Below, piece after piece: positions 43,625 to 52,755 of a DNA stretch of 64,000 nucleotides. Source of the DNA: Desulfovibrio inopinatus DSM 10711 (GTDB lineage Bacteria; Desulfobacterota; Desulfovibrionia; Desulfovibrionales; Desulfovibrionaceae); contig NZ_KE386879.1 of NCBI RefSeq assembly GCF_000429305.1, positions 62,001 through 126,000 on the forward strand, written 5' to 3'. The notes beneath the pieces are model-generated. The model had not been told where the DNA came from, did no database searches, and saw only the letters and a list, made by a program, of their open reading frames with translations. The first letter of the stretch is position 1. Each line of letters opens with the position of its first letter. Made by a program: the position numbers and the translations under genes.

Positions 43625-44035
43625 ATGGAAATTCAAGTTATACGATTACATCCTGGGCAGGATCTCCTTGCTGAAATAGAGCGTTTCGTCGGTGAACAAC
43701 GTCTTGAGGCTGCGTGTGTGGTGACGTGTGTCGGTAGCCTGACGACTGCAATGCTTCGATTTGCCAACCAACAAGAGGCATCACGTCTTCAGGGCCATTT
43801 TGAAATTGTTTCGCTCACCGGCATTCTCTCTCTTCACGGGTGTCATATGCATATATCTCTCTCGGATGAACAGGGAAAAACATTTGGGGCACATCTTCTC
43901 ACGGGATGCACCGTGTATACCACTGCGGAAATAATTATCGGGATATTTCCGGAATATCGTTTTCTGCGAACGCATGATGCCGAAACAGGATATCCGGAAC
44001 TTGAAATACAACATGTAGCGAGGGGCAAGGAGTAG
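43625..44035 (+). CDS. PPC/DUF296 domain protein
   Basis: A 136-residue protein that fits the plant-and-prokaryote-conserved (PPC/DUF296) fold: RLHPGQDLLAEIERFV, ACVVTCVGSLTTAMLRFA, the signature VSLTGILSLHGCHMHISLSDEQGKTFGAHLLTGCTVYTTAEIII, and the ending EYRFLRTHDAETGYPELEI. Trimeric PPC proteins occur as stand-alone bacterial proteins of unknown role. It lies 4 bp before an ECF S-component gene, so it probably belongs to the same transport operon, as a sensor or substrate-handling protein. Confidence 0.88.
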   Translation: MEIQVIRLHPGQDLLAEIERFVGEQRLEAACVVTCVGSLTTAMLRFANQQEASRLQGHFEIVSLTGILSLHGCHMHISLSDEQGKTFGAHLLTGCTVYTTAEIIIGIFPEYRFLRTHDAETGYPELEIQHVARGKE

Positions 44036-44039
44036 ATAA

Positions 44040-44636
44040 ATGGGATTCGCCGACCGAATCAAAAAAGAATTTTCCACGTTCACGCTCGTATTGTGCGCTG
44101 TTGCCATTGTTCTCAATATAGCTGTAGGACAACTTGTCTCATTACTCAAAATTCCGATTTTTCTTGATTCCATCGGTACGGTTCTCGTCGGTATTCTTGC
44201 CGGACCTTTTGCTGGTGCATTAACCGGCCTTGTGACGAATTTGATTTGGGGTGTCATTTCCTCGCCTGTCGCAGCTGCCTTTGCCCCCGTTGCCATGGCT
44301 ATAGGTTTTGTCGCCGGGGTTTGTGCACAATATGGCCTTTTTAAGACATGGTGGCTTGCCGTGTTAAGTGGCGTTATTATTGCTATATTCAACGCAATCG
44401 TGGCCGTTCCTATTCGCCTCTATATGTTTGGAGGAATAACAGGAAGTGGTGCCGACTTCATTACTGCTTATATGCTGGCATTGGGTAAAGATCTTTTTGG
44501 GTCGGTTGTCGTCACCGTGTTTACATCGAATCTTCTGGATAAAGTCGTTACCGCGCTTTTGTCGTGGGGGATTGTAAAATCCTTGCCAGAAAGAACGCGA
44601 TCTCGCTTTCTCGAAGTCACGACTGGGAGCCTTTAG
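44040..44636 (+). CDS. ECF transporter S component (substrate-specific)
   Basis: A 198-residue membrane protein with about six helices. Typical S-component segments are LDSIGTVLVGILAGPFAGALTGLVTNLIWG and the later transmembrane stretch LAVLSGVIIAIFNAIVAVPIRL. The substrate is not fixed by sequence; the first helices resemble the riboflavin/vitamin class rather than the cobalt class. It is followed by an energy-coupling module T-A-A' in the same operon, so this is a dedicated (group I) ECF importer. Confidence 0.85.
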   Translation: MGFADRIKKEFSTFTLVLCAVAIVLNIAVGQLVSLLKIPIFLDSIGTVLVGILAGPFAGALTGLVTNLIWGVISSPVAAAFAPVAMAIGFVAGVCAQYGLFKTWWLAVLSGVIIAIFNAIVAVPIRLYMFGGITGSGADFITAYMLALGKDLFGSVVVTVFTSNLLDKVVTALLSWGIVKSLPERTRSRFLEVTTGSL

Positions 44637-44656
44637 ACGAGAAAAAATGTTTCGAC

Positions 44657-44697
44657 GCCAACGGAGCTGTTTTTTCACAACACCATGCTCCGTTGGC
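44657..44697 (+). promoter_or_regulatory. Hairpin in S-T intergenic region of ECF operon
   Basis: GCCAACGGAGC (44657-44667) pairs exactly with GCTCCGTTGGC (44687-44697), with a 19-nt loop containing TTTTTTC. No T run follows on the plus strand, so it is more likely an mRNA processing or stability element that separates the S gene from the T-A-A' genes than a terminator. Confidence 0.5.
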
Positions 44698-44729
44698 AGA
44701 AAAAATCAAAACGTTAAAACAGCTCTGGT

Positions 44730-45533
44730 ATGACATCTTTTCAGCAACACACGACGCTTTATCGTCCAGGTTATTCCTGTCTTCATCGCTTACATCCGTT
44801 CACAAAACTTACGTATATTCTTCTGACCATGGGGCTTGTCTATCTTGCTCCCGGAATATGGATTGCCGATGCCACCGTACTCGCAATAAGCACAACCTGG
44901 GCTATACAAAGTTGTCTTTGGAGACCCTGGTGGGCCATCCTGTGGCGTACACTTGTACCAATTGCCATATTTATGTTGCCTATTCATGGGATGCTGTATC
45001 CCGGTAATGTCACTGTTATATATTTTTTTCATTCCTTTTATTTTTACTTTGAAGGGATTGTCTATGGTGCAACCGTGCTTTTGCAGTTGGCGGCTATACT
45101 TGCCGCTTCACTTCTTTTTGTTTTTAGTACACACCCGGCCGACTTTATTACCGCTTTAACTCAAGCAGGTTGGCCTCCCTCTTTTTCTTACCTTTTTGCA
45201 AGTCCAATGCTTATGTTACCGGCAATGCGAACGCGCATAGGTATCATTCAAGCAGGCCAGCAGGCGAGGGGGTTGGATGCGAGCGGAAGTATCGTCAATC
45301 GGATAAAGGCGCTAAGTCCCCTGGTTTTTCCTTTTGTTTTGGGAGCATTTACCGAAATAGAGCAGCGCGCTATTGCCTTAGAAACTCGAGGGTTTAATTC
45401 TTCTTCCAGAAAAACATCATGGCGACGTGTCGCCGATTCGAAACGGCAACGATATGCGCGCTGGATAATGCTCGCGATTCTCTTTCTTCTTATACTTTTT
45501 CAATTTGTCGATGTTTCATATGTCTATTTTTGA
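44730..45533 (+). CDS. ecfT: ECF transporter T component (EcfT)
   Basis: A 267-residue membrane protein of the CbiQ/EcfT family. Several hydrophobic helices are followed by the cytoplasmic coupling helices with the two characteristic arginine motifs (QQARGLDASG and LETRGFNSS). It links the S component to the two ATPases. It overlaps the next gene by 14 bp when that gene starts at ATG 45520. Confidence 0.88.
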   Translation: MTSFQQHTTLYRPGYSCLHRLHPFTKLTYILLTMGLVYLAPGIWIADATVLAISTTWAIQSCLWRPWWAILWRTLVPIAIFMLPIHGMLYPGNVTVIYFFHSFYFYFEGIVYGATVLLQLAAILAASLLFVFSTHPADFITALTQAGWPPSFSYLFASPMLMLPAMRTRIGIIQAGQQARGLDASGSIVNRIKALSPLVFPFVLGAFTEIEQRAIALETRGFNSSSRKTSWRRVADSKRQRYARWIMLAILFLLILFQFVDVSYVYF

Positions 45534-46371
45534 GTTGAACCATTTTTCATTTTATTATCCTGGATGTGACGTAGCGGCATTACAGAACATCTCCGTACGT
45601 ATAAAGCGGGGGGATTTCGTTGCCGTTATCGGAGCAAACAATGCGGGAAAATCCACCTTTTGCTATTCGCTGACGGGAGTGATTCCACATTGTTACAACG
45701 GGAAAATGGAAGGATCGATTCAGGTATGTAACCACAATACGGAAAAATCAACTCCTGCCGATATTTGCTCTCGTGTTGGATTTGTAATGCAAAATCCCGA
45801 GCAGCAACTCTCCGGTGTTCGCTTTACCGTTTTTGAAGAGGTGGCGTTTAATTTAGAAAATCAGGGCGTGGAGAGAGACGAGATTGGGCGTCGCGTTACG
45901 GAAATACTGCGTGTTGTTGGAATTGCCCATTTAGCCGACAGATCTCCTCATCACCTGTCGGGCGGTCAATTACAAAAAGTGATTTTGGCAGCAGCGTTAT
46001 CGAGTAAGCCCCAAGCATTAGTGCTCGACGAGCCGACGACGTTTCTCGATCCCCAAGCAACACGGCAGTTTTTTGAGATTCTTACCCGACTTCGACAAGA
46101 GAAAACAACCATTGTGCTCGCCGAACAACGACTTGAATGGATTGCCCTTTATGCTGACCGTGTTATTGCACTTCATAATGGAAAAATCGTATTGGATGGA
46201 GCGCCAACTGAGGTGTTGTCTTCACCGCTCCTTGACAAAATCGGGCTAGCCTGGACTCAATTTACGGAAGTCTCAAAAATTGCTCGGGATAAAAATATTT
46301 GGTCTCCAGCACGTCCTTTGGCGATAACATGTTCTCAAACGATTGACGGCCTGGATGATGGAGACTCATGA
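45520..46371 (+). CDS. ecfA1: ECF transporter ATPase (EcfA, first)
   Basis: A 283-residue ABC ATPase. Walker A is GANNAGKST, the Q loop is VMQNPEQQL, the signature is LSGGQLQK and Walker B is ALVLDEPTTFLDP. Starts at 45511 or TTG 45505 are also possible; ATG 45520 directly precedes the conserved ELNHFSFYYPG. With EcfA2 it forms the heterodimer that powers the transporter from the cytoplasmic side. Confidence 0.92.
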   Translation: MSIFELNHFSFYYPGCDVAALQNISVRIKRGDFVAVIGANNAGKSTFCYSLTGVIPHCYNGKMEGSIQVCNHNTEKSTPADICSRVGFVMQNPEQQLSGVRFTVFEEVAFNLENQGVERDEIGRRVTEILRVVGIAHLADRSPHHLSGGQLQKVILAAALSSKPQALVLDEPTTFLDPQATRQFFEILTRLRQEKTTIVLAEQRLEWIALYADRVIALHNGKIVLDGAPTEVLSSPLLDKIGLAWTQFTEVSKIARDKNIWSPARPLAITCSQTIDGLDDGDS

Positions 46372-47201
46372 CGACGAAAACAATCGAAATCGACAACATA
46401 TCATACCGTTATACAATCGATATTGAAGTATTAAAAAATATTACTCTCTCCATAAGCCCGGGAGAGCGAGTCGCCTTACTCGGCCATAATGGATCGGGCA
46501 AGAGTACGCTTGCAAAACATCTTAATGGGCTCCTTCTTCCACGTGATGGTGAGATTCGAATTCATGGAATTGCGACGACACAACGCCGCATTGCTCAACT
46601 CGCTCACTTCGTTGCATTATTATTCCAGAATCCGAATGATCAGATATGTAAAAGAACCGTTCGAGATGAAGTTGCATTCGGGCCTCAAAATTTAAAATAT
46701 TCTGCAGAGCGAGTAGAGGCTCTTGTCAATTGGGCGCTTGATGCTTTTAATTTGTCGGAGAAGGTTGGATATAACCCACATGACTTAGGCTATGGAGAGC
46801 GCAAGCGCCTTGCCTTGGCTTCTGTCTTGGCTATGGATACTGAAATCATTGTTCTCGATGAGCCAACAGTCGGTCTTGACCCCAAGGAGGTCTCTCAATG
46901 TATCCGAGTTTTGCGAGAACTTGAAACAAAAAATAAAATTGTCATTGTTATAAGCCACGATATGGATTTTATTGCACGAACGATGACAAGAGCTGTTTGT
47001 TTGGAAGATGGATGCAAACGATTTGATGGTTCTCTCTCTGAGTTGTTTGATGATGTTTTTCTTCTTGAGCAGTGTGGATTATTGTTACCGCAAATAGCCC
47101 AACTGAGTGTTCATTACGGACTCCATCTTCAGGAGTACAGTGCAAAGTCGTTTATAGATGAATTTACGCAGCAGCGCGCAGTTACTCTTTTATCCAAATA
47201 A
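46368..47201 (+). CDS. ecfA2: ECF transporter ATPase (EcfA', second)
   Basis: A 277-residue ABC ATPase, start overlapping the previous stop as ATGA. Walker A is GHNGSGKST, the Q loop is LFQNPNDQI, Walker B is IIVLDEPTVGLDP. The signature reads LGYGERKRL instead of LSGGQ. LSYGE-type signatures are common in CbiO proteins, but the serine-to-glycine change is unusual and may affect one ATP site. The C-terminal 70 residues extend beyond the nucleotide-binding domain. Confidence 0.92.
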   Translation: MTTKTIEIDNISYRYTIDIEVLKNITLSISPGERVALLGHNGSGKSTLAKHLNGLLLPRDGEIRIHGIATTQRRIAQLAHFVALLFQNPNDQICKRTVRDEVAFGPQNLKYSAERVEALVNWALDAFNLSEKVGYNPHDLGYGERKRLALASVLAMDTEIIVLDEPTVGLDPKEVSQCIRVLRELETKNKIVIVISHDMDFIARTMTRAVCLEDGCKRFDGSLSELFDDVFLLEQCGLLLPQIAQLSVHYGLHLQEYSAKSFIDEFTQQRAVTLLSK

Positions 47202-47266
47202 TGTATTTCGCTGATGAATATGTGTGACATCAGTTTATCGTGGCATGTCATGCGGCGATATTCTCA

Positions 47267-47908
47267 TTATAACCCGATTTCTTCATCGATCAAGATAACA
47301 GTAATTCGTCCCTTGGGATAGCTGCGTTCGGTGATTGTCCACGTATTGCAAATTCGTTGTGGGCTTTTACATTCCATACAGACTCCCGTTTTGGTGCAGG
47401 GCGTCTTGAAATTATGGCGTTTTGCGTTTTCAGGTGCTGCTATGGTTTTAATACGTTCTTGCGCGGCTTCAATATCGGGCACGATTTTATTTTTTCCAAC
47501 AGTCAAAACAAGATGACGAGGACCATAATTCAGGGCAGCTGTGCGATTTCCGACCATATCGAGGTTGACGAGAACGCCAGTCTGAGTCAGAGCGTTGGTT
47601 CCCGTGAAGAACAAATCACTCAAGAGTGCATGGCGGCGACGTTCAAGGATGGTTTCGCGGTCGACGCCTGGTTCGAAGGTGTCGATAAAGACGATATCAG
47701 CGTCGTCTTTGAATGCATCAAGGACTGCTGTGGCATGGAGTGTCATAGAATCGGCATAGGATACAACTTTCGGTTGAAGAACAGGCACGATATGATCGAG
47801 AATATGCTGCGTAGCGCTGTGTGGTGAATCAACCACAACCGCATCGAAACCATTTTTTTTCAACGCATCCGCACAAAGCTCTAATTGCGATAATGATATG
47901 CTCGACAT
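47267..47908 (-). CDS. LUD domain protein (LutC/YkgG-like)
   Basis: A 213-residue protein of the LUD (DUF162) family, with SLSQLELCADALKKNGFDAVVVDS, PKVVSYADSMTLHATAVLDAF and the signature GTNALTQTGVLVNLDMVGNRTAALNYGPRHLVLTVG. Near the C-terminus CMECKSPQRIC adds cysteines. LUD proteins are subunits of L-lactate dehydrogenase complexes (LutABC) in many bacteria. Here no LutA or LutB gene is adjacent, so the role is uncertain. ATG 47908 is chosen for its AAAAGGGG ribosome binding site; upstream codons to 47974 are unlikely. Confidence 0.87.
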   Translation of the reverse strand: MSSISLSQLELCADALKKNGFDAVVVDSPHSATQHILDHIVPVLQPKVVSYADSMTLHATAVLDAFKDDADIVFIDTFEPGVDRETILERRRHALLSDLFFTGTNALTQTGVLVNLDMVGNRTAALNYGPRHLVLTVGKNKIVPDIEAAQERIKTIAAPENAKRHNFKTPCTKTGVCMECKSPQRICNTWTITERSYPKGRITVILIDEEIGL

Positions 47909-48053
47909 ATAACCCCTTTTCGACAAACGAACACAATTGTTCAACCTGTTTGAACTTGAAATCCCGGAATACAAACCTATGTGTGGTCTTGACTTTTGCC
48001 TTTTGACCGCCTAAAAAGAACGGCTTTACTTTTTGCTGCCGGGGAAATTACGC

Positions 48054-49592
48054 ATGTTTGACAGCTTAACAGACCGACTAGAAGGCGTCTTTAAAAAAAT
48101 TCGTGGCCATGCCCGACTGGATGAAAACAACGTCCAGGAGGCATTGCGCGAAGTACGCTTGGCGTTGCTTGAAGCTGACGTCAACTTCAAAGTAGTCAAA
48201 GATTTTGTCGCTCGGATCAAAGATCGGGCAATGGGACAGGACGTACTCCAGAGCCTGACCCCGGGACAGCAAGTGGTCAAAATTGTCCACGAAGAAATGC
48301 TGGTACTTCTCGGGGATTCCGCGCAGGAACTCGAACTGAAATCTTCACCTGCATCCATTATGATGGTTGGTTTGCAGGGCTCTGGGAAAACCACGACTTC
48401 AGGAAAGCTGGCTCTTTTCTTGCGACGTAACAAGAAGAAAAAGCCACTGCTTGTGCCGGCCGACGTCTATCGACCAGCCGCTATCGACCAGTTGACCAAG
48501 CTGGGCGCTCAGCTCGACATCCCTGTATACCCCTCCAAGCCGGAGGATAATCCTGTTGATATCTGTGTGGCCGCTCTTGATATGGCTCGGGAACAGGGGA
48601 ACGACCTTGTTCTCTTCGATACGGCCGGCCGCTTGCATATTGACGAAACATTGATGGAAGAATTGATTGCCATCAAGACCCAGACGAATCCGGACGAAAT
48701 TTTGTTCGTTGCCGATGCCATGACCGGTCAAGATGCTGTAACCGTGGCATCAAGCTTTAACGAACGACTTGATATTTCGGGGGTTGTTCTTACGAAGATG
48801 GATGGTGATGCCCGTGGTGGGGCTGCGCTGTCTATCCGGGAAGTCACGAAAAAGCCTATCAAATTCGTCGGTATCGGGGAAAAACTCAATGACCTTGAGA
48901 TTTTTCATCCGGACCGAGCCGCTTCCCGTATTTTAGGGATGGGCGACATCCTGACCCTCATTGAAAAAGCACAGCAGGATGTCGATGAAAAAGAAGCCGC
49001 CGAGATGGAACGGAAGTTCCGCAAGGCCGAGTTCGATTTCGAAGATTTCCGCACTCAGCTTCGGCGAGTGAAGAAAATTGGTTCTCTGGATGGAATCATG
49101 AAATTGATTCCGGGGATGTCCCAAATTCGTCAGAAGTTGGGCGATATTCAGATGCCGGAAAAGGAATTGGCCAAGGTTGAAGCCATGATCAATTCCATGA
49201 CTGTGCAAGAACGCCAGCAACCCAAAATCATCACGACCAGCCGCCGCCAACGTATTGCTCGAGGCAGTGGCGTCACCATCAATGATGTCAATCAGCTCGT
49301 AAAAAATTTCGAGCAAATGCAGAAAATGATGAAAAAGATGATGGGTGGTGGCAAAAAAGGCTTCAAAATGCCTCGAATGCCCAAAGGGCAGATGCCTCCT
49401 GGCATGCCAGGGATGCCCGGAATGTCAGGTCAAAGCGGTTTGCCCGGCATGGGAGGACTTCCTGGAATGGGAGGCATGCCAGGGATGGGCGAAGGGTTTC
49501 CCGGTATGGAAGGCGGGCAACCGAAACGCAAATCGACCAAGGCCGATCAGAAAAAGAAAAAAGAACGTCGCAAAAAGCATCGCCGCAAATAG
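48054..49592 (+). CDS. ffh: Signal recognition particle GTPase Ffh
   Basis: A 512-residue SRP54 protein. The N domain starts MFDSLTDRLEGVFKKIRGHARLDE. The G domain has GLQGSGKTTTSGKLA, DTAGRLH and TKMDGDARGGAALS. The M domain is GDILTLIEKAQ...MPGMSQIRQ and MMKKMMGG. It binds 4.5S RNA and signal peptides and delivers ribosomes to FtsY. Unusual is the tail of about 90 residues after the M domain, rich in Gly-Met-Pro repeats (GMPGMPGMSG and so on) and ending in a lysine-rich stretch. ATG 48054 is preferred over TTG 48033. It heads the translation gene block. Confidence 0.96.
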   Translation: MFDSLTDRLEGVFKKIRGHARLDENNVQEALREVRLALLEADVNFKVVKDFVARIKDRAMGQDVLQSLTPGQQVVKIVHEEMLVLLGDSAQELELKSSPASIMMVGLQGSGKTTTSGKLALFLRRNKKKKPLLVPADVYRPAAIDQLTKLGAQLDIPVYPSKPEDNPVDICVAALDMAREQGNDLVLFDTAGRLHIDETLMEELIAIKTQTNPDEILFVADAMTGQDAVTVASSFNERLDISGVVLTKMDGDARGGAALSIREVTKKPIKFVGIGEKLNDLEIFHPDRAASRILGMGDILTLIEKAQQDVDEKEAAEMERKFRKAEFDFEDFRTQLRRVKKIGSLDGIMKLIPGMSQIRQKLGDIQMPEKELAKVEAMINSMTVQERQQPKIITTSRRQRIARGSGVTINDVNQLVKNFEQMQKMMKKMMGGGKKGFKMPRMPKGQMPPGMPGMPGMSGQSGLPGMGGLPGMGGMPGMGEGFPGMEGGQPKRKSTKADQKKKKERRKKHRRK

Positions 49593-49639
49593 GTCTTTGC
49601 TGTTTCTTGCGGAGTTGAAACAACGTACGCTGTTTCACG

Positions 49640-49729
49640 ATGTTCTTTGAAATTTGTCGAGATTGCGGCCTTGTGCCGGATGCCTCTTCATGTCGAGAGT
49701 GTTTTCTTTTGGTTGAATGTGGAAAATGA
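49640..49729 (+). CDS. Possible 29-residue cysteine-rich microprotein
   Basis: A short frame from ATG 49640 encoding MFFEICRDCGLVPDASSCRECF and ending LVECGK, with five cysteines including two CxxC pairs, like half of a zinc ribbon. It lies in the 190 bp between ffh and rpsP. There is no ribosome binding site close to the ATG, so translation is uncertain. It could also be a remnant of a longer zinc-binding protein. Confidence 0.3.
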   Translation: MFFEICRDCGLVPDASSCRECFLLVECGK

Positions 49730-49781
49730 CTTGCAGGACAAGCAAAAAAGCTTAAATAACTACAATGGGAGTACATAAGAT

Positions 49782-50024
49782 ATGGCCATGAAAATTCGCC
49801 TCACCCGCCTTGGGTGTAAAAAGCGTCCTTTTTATCGTATTATTGCTGTGGATTCGAAAACCAGACGCGACGGACGCGCGCTGGATTTCATCGGGCATTA
49901 CAACCCCATGGTTGACCCCGCTGAAATAAAGGTGGATAAAGAAAAAATGCAGAAATGGCTTGATCGCGGTGCTAAACCGTCTGATACGGTGCGGGCATTG
50001 CTGAGTAAGGCCGCTGATTCCTAA
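49782..50024 (+). CDS. rpsP: 30S ribosomal protein S16
   Basis: An 80-residue protein starting [25 protein letters not shown] and containing DFIGHYNPM and the [12 protein letters not shown] end. It is near-standard bS16 and binds 16S rRNA in the 30S body. It is part of the conserved rpsP-KH-rimM-trmD-rplS operon. Confidence 0.97.
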   Translation: MAMKIRLTRLGCKKRPFYRIIAVDSKTRRDGRALDFIGHYNPMVDPAEIKVDKEKMQKWLDRGAKPSDTVRALLSKAADS

Positions 50025-50095
50025 AATCCTGCCACGGTTACCGAGAACTGTAACGACATGCGGTGCTGACTACGGGACGAACGCGGAGGTGGAAA

Positions 50096-50329
50096 ATGCT
50101 GAAAGATCTGGTCGAATATGTTGCCAAGTCGTTGGTCGATAACCCTGATCAAGTTGTGGTTTCAGAAGTCGAGGGAGAACAAACCTCGGTCATCGAACTC
50201 AAAGTAGCCAAGGAGGATCTTGGCAAGGTCATCGGCAAACAGGGACGGACGGCACGAGCTATGCGAACCATTCTCGGTGCGGCATCCACTAAGGCAAAGA
50301 AACGTTCCGTCTTGGAAATCCTTGAATAA
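50096..50329 (+). CDS. khpA: KH-domain RNA-binding protein KhpA
   Basis: A 77-residue single KH domain protein with [16 protein letters not shown] and the GxxG loop in [23 protein letters not shown] precedes ATG 50096 (an upstream ATG at 50063 would add a poor segment). It lies between rpsP and rimM, as in many bacteria, and is an RNA chaperone in other species. Confidence 0.94.
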   Translation: MLKDLVEYVAKSLVDNPDQVVVSEVEGEQTSVIELKVAKEDLGKVIGKQGRTARAMRTILGAASTKAKKRSVLEILE

Positions 50330-50341
50330 GTCGCAACCGAT

Positions 50342-50884
50342 ATGACGAAAACCGACTACGTTGTTGTCGGCAGGGTCGCTAAACCTCATGGAATCAAGGG
50401 GGAGTTCCGCATACAATCCTATGCGGACTCCCCCTCCTTCTTCTCCGGGGTCGAGACGATTTTTTTCGGCTCGGAAACACGCGGCGCTCATGTCGACCCC
50501 AAACCGTACAAGCTCATTTCAGCCCGGCCGCACAAAGAAAACGTTTTGGCCGTGGTTGAAGGTATCAACGATCGCAACGACGCAGAGCGTCTCCGTGGTT
50601 TTGATGTGTTTGTACGAGCAGAGGAATTACCCCTCATTGATGACGATGAAGTCTATCTCCATGAGATATTTGGATTTGATGTCATCAATGTGCAAGACAA
50701 TACACGCATCGGAATTTTGAACGGTGTGCTTGAGATGCCCCAGCAAGAAGTCTGGTCTATTGGCACGGATTCGGGAAAAGAAGTTTTGTTTCCAGCCAAT
50801 GAAGAGACGGTTGTTGCCATTGATCTCGACGAAAAAACCGTGAGCGTTGACCCGCCTGAAGGGTTGCTCGAACTGTATTTGTAA
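50342..50884 (+). CDS. rimM: 16S rRNA processing protein RimM
   Basis: A 180-residue protein with the N-terminal RimM domain (VVVGRVAKPHGIKGEFRIQ) and the C-terminal PRC barrel (EIFGFDVINVQDNTRIGILNGVLEMPQQEVWSI, DLDEKTVSVDPPEGLLELY). It binds S19 and helps 30S maturation. It follows khpA by 12 bp. Confidence 0.95.
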   Translation: MTKTDYVVVGRVAKPHGIKGEFRIQSYADSPSFFSGVETIFFGSETRGAHVDPKPYKLISARPHKENVLAVVEGINDRNDAERLRGFDVFVRAEELPLIDDDEVYLHEIFGFDVINVQDNTRIGILNGVLEMPQQEVWSIGTDSGKEVLFPANEETVVAIDLDEKTVSVDPPEGLLELYL

Positions 50885-51010
50885 AATCGTCTACGCCCAG
50901 TGGGTGACGTAATGCCACCTCTGTCCGTCTTGTCATCGTTGAGCGAGACTGGAATGACGTTTTCTTGGGCAAGGACAAAGACACAACGTAGATAAGACAG
51001 CAGACATTCC

Positions 51011-52288
51011 GTGCATATTACTATTGTCACCATCTTTCCCGAATTTTTCGATTCGGCGCTTTCATGCGGGCTTTTAGGGCAAGCGCGTGAGCGTGGTCTT
51101 GTGTCCTTTTCGTTCGTCAATCCCCGTGACTTTGCTTTCGATCGGCATCGCAGTGTTGATGACCGTCCGTATGGCGGAGGACCGGGCATGGTCATGACCT
51201 TGCCGCCGCTCAAACGAGCGATGCAATCTATTGAGACGCCTGGGCAGATTGTGGCGATGACACCGCGAGGGAAGCCGTTTTGTCAGAGCATGGCTGAGTC
51301 TCTCTCTCATCAACGTGCATTGACACTCGTTTGCGGACGATATGAAGGATATGACGAGCGTTTCACCTCGCTGTTTCCTGTCGAGGAAACATCGGTCGGT
51401 GATATGGTGCTGAACGGTGGAGAAACAGCAGCACTTGCTGTCATTGAGGCAACGACACGGCTCATCCCCGGATTCATGGGACATGCAGACTCCGGAAGCG
51501 AGGAGTCTTTTGCGGCAGGACTCTTGGAATATCCGCACTATACACGGCCGGAAGAATTCGAAGAGCTTGTTGTTCCTGAAGTGCTTTTGAGTGGGGATCA
51601 CGCGGCTATAGCAGCTTGGCGACGAAAAAAATCTTTAGAGACGACTTTGGCTCGTCGTCCTGACCTGTTCGATCAGGTCGACATGGACAGAGCGGATATG
51701 CAGTACCTTGCCAGTATCATGCGTCAGCGCATGGGACGCAATCTCTATCTTTGTCTTGTTCATGGGCCGGTACGAAACAAATATGGCCAGGATGCGGTAG
51801 TTTCTTTGACAAATCTGGATTTGCATGATATTGCGCGCGTTTCCCGGACGTATGGTCTTGGAGGTTTCAGTGTTGTCACGCCGCTTGAAGACCAGAAAAA
51901 ATTGGCGGCAACATTGCTTTCTCACTGGACATCCGGGCCTGGTGGGCAACGAAATCCTGATAGGGCAGAGGCACTTTCTCTCGTGTCTGTGCATGACCGG
52001 ATTGAAGATGCCATGCATGCCGTAAAGGCGAAAACGGGGCAAGCGCCCATTGTTTTTGCAACAAGTGCTACGGCCGAAAAGACCGTATCGCTACGTTGTG
52101 TGCAACATACGCTCACCACGTCCCCGATTCTTTTACTTTTCGGGACGGGGCATGGATTGACCGAAGATACGCTGGAATTCACAACCGGATGTCTAAGGCC
52201 GATACGGCCTTTTGACGTATACAATCATCTGTCCGTGCGCGCGGCTGCGGCCATTACGGTCGACCGACTTCTGGGAGACGTCGGCTGA
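51011..52288 (+). CDS. trmD: TrmD tRNA (m1G37) methyltransferase fused to second RNA methyltransferase domain
   Basis: A 425-residue two-domain protein. Residues 1-235 are TrmD, with the trefoil knot motifs [27 protein letters not shown] and [18 protein letters not shown]. Residues about 245-425 ([44 protein letters not shown]) match the SPOUT-type RNA methyltransferase domain that follows TrmD in Desulfovibrio-like genomes. The first domain makes m1G37 in tRNA; the target of the second is not known to me. Start is GTG 51011. Confidence 0.92.
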   Translation: MHITIVTIFPEFFDSALSCGLLGQARERGLVSFSFVNPRDFAFDRHRSVDDRPYGGGPGMVMTLPPLKRAMQSIETPGQIVAMTPRGKPFCQSMAESLSHQRALTLVCGRYEGYDERFTSLFPVEETSVGDMVLNGGETAALAVIEATTRLIPGFMGHADSGSEESFAAGLLEYPHYTRPEEFEELVVPEVLLSGDHAAIAAWRRKKSLETTLARRPDLFDQVDMDRADMQYLASIMRQRMGRNLYLCLVHGPVRNKYGQDAVVSLTNLDLHDIARVSRTYGLGGFSVVTPLEDQKKLAATLLSHWTSGPGGQRNPDRAEALSLVSVHDRIEDAMHAVKAKTGQAPIVFATSATAEKTVSLRCVQHTLTTSPILLLFGTGHGLTEDTLEFTTGCLRPIRPFDVYNHLSVRAAAAITVDRLLGDVG

Positions 52289-52328
52289 GACGAACGGGAG
52301 CCGGGCACGGAACGCAAGGAGCATGGAA

Positions 52329-52685
52329 ATGGATATCATTCGTAAGATTGAACACGAACAACAGCGCATTGACCTGCCCAAATTTAAGGCCGGCGACACC
52401 GTGAAGGTCTTCATGCGCATTCTTGAAGGCGAAAAAGAACGCATTCAGGTTTTCCAAGGAAACGTCCTGCGCGTGCGCAAGGGTGGAACCGACAGCACGT
52501 TCACCGTGCGCAAAGTTTCGGATGGCGTTGGCGTTGAACGTATTTTCCCGATGCATTCTCCTTTTATCGAACGCATCGAAGTCATTGCCGAAGGTAAAGT
52601 TCGCCGCAGCCGTATTTACTACCTGCGCAAACTCAGAGGCAAGGCTGCTCGTATCAAAACGAAGAATATCTGGGACAAGAACTAA
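52329..52685 (+). CDS. rplS: 50S ribosomal protein L19
   Basis: A 118-residue bL19. It starts [19 protein letters not shown] and has [24 protein letters not shown], with the end [24 protein letters not shown] 52329 has the ribosome binding site AAGGAG seven bases upstream; an ATG two codons earlier would overlap that site. It is followed by a strong terminator. Confidence 0.96.
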   Translation: MDIIRKIEHEQQRIDLPKFKAGDTVKVFMRILEGEKERIQVFQGNVLRVRKGGTDSTFTVRKVSDGVGVERIFPMHSPFIERIEVIAEGKVRRSRIYYLRKLRGKAARIKTKNIWDKN

Positions 52686-52693
52686 TGCAAAAA

Positions 52694-52743
52694 CGCCATG
52701 GTTATGTGCAATATCTCAGGTGCGTAACCATGGCGCATTTTTG
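52694..52743 (+). terminator. Terminator after rplS
   Basis: CGCCATGGTTA (52694-52704) pairs exactly with TAACCATGGCG (52725-52735), with a 20-nt loop, followed by CATTTTTG. It may be partial, because rnhB starts 13 bp further on. Confidence 0.8.
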
Positions 52744-52755
52744 TCCACTATACGG

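Noticed and set aside
52212-52328. Longer L19 with 39 extra residues
   Set aside because: The extra part overlaps the end of trmD and the real start has AAGGAG seven bases upstream with the conserved MDIIRKIE.
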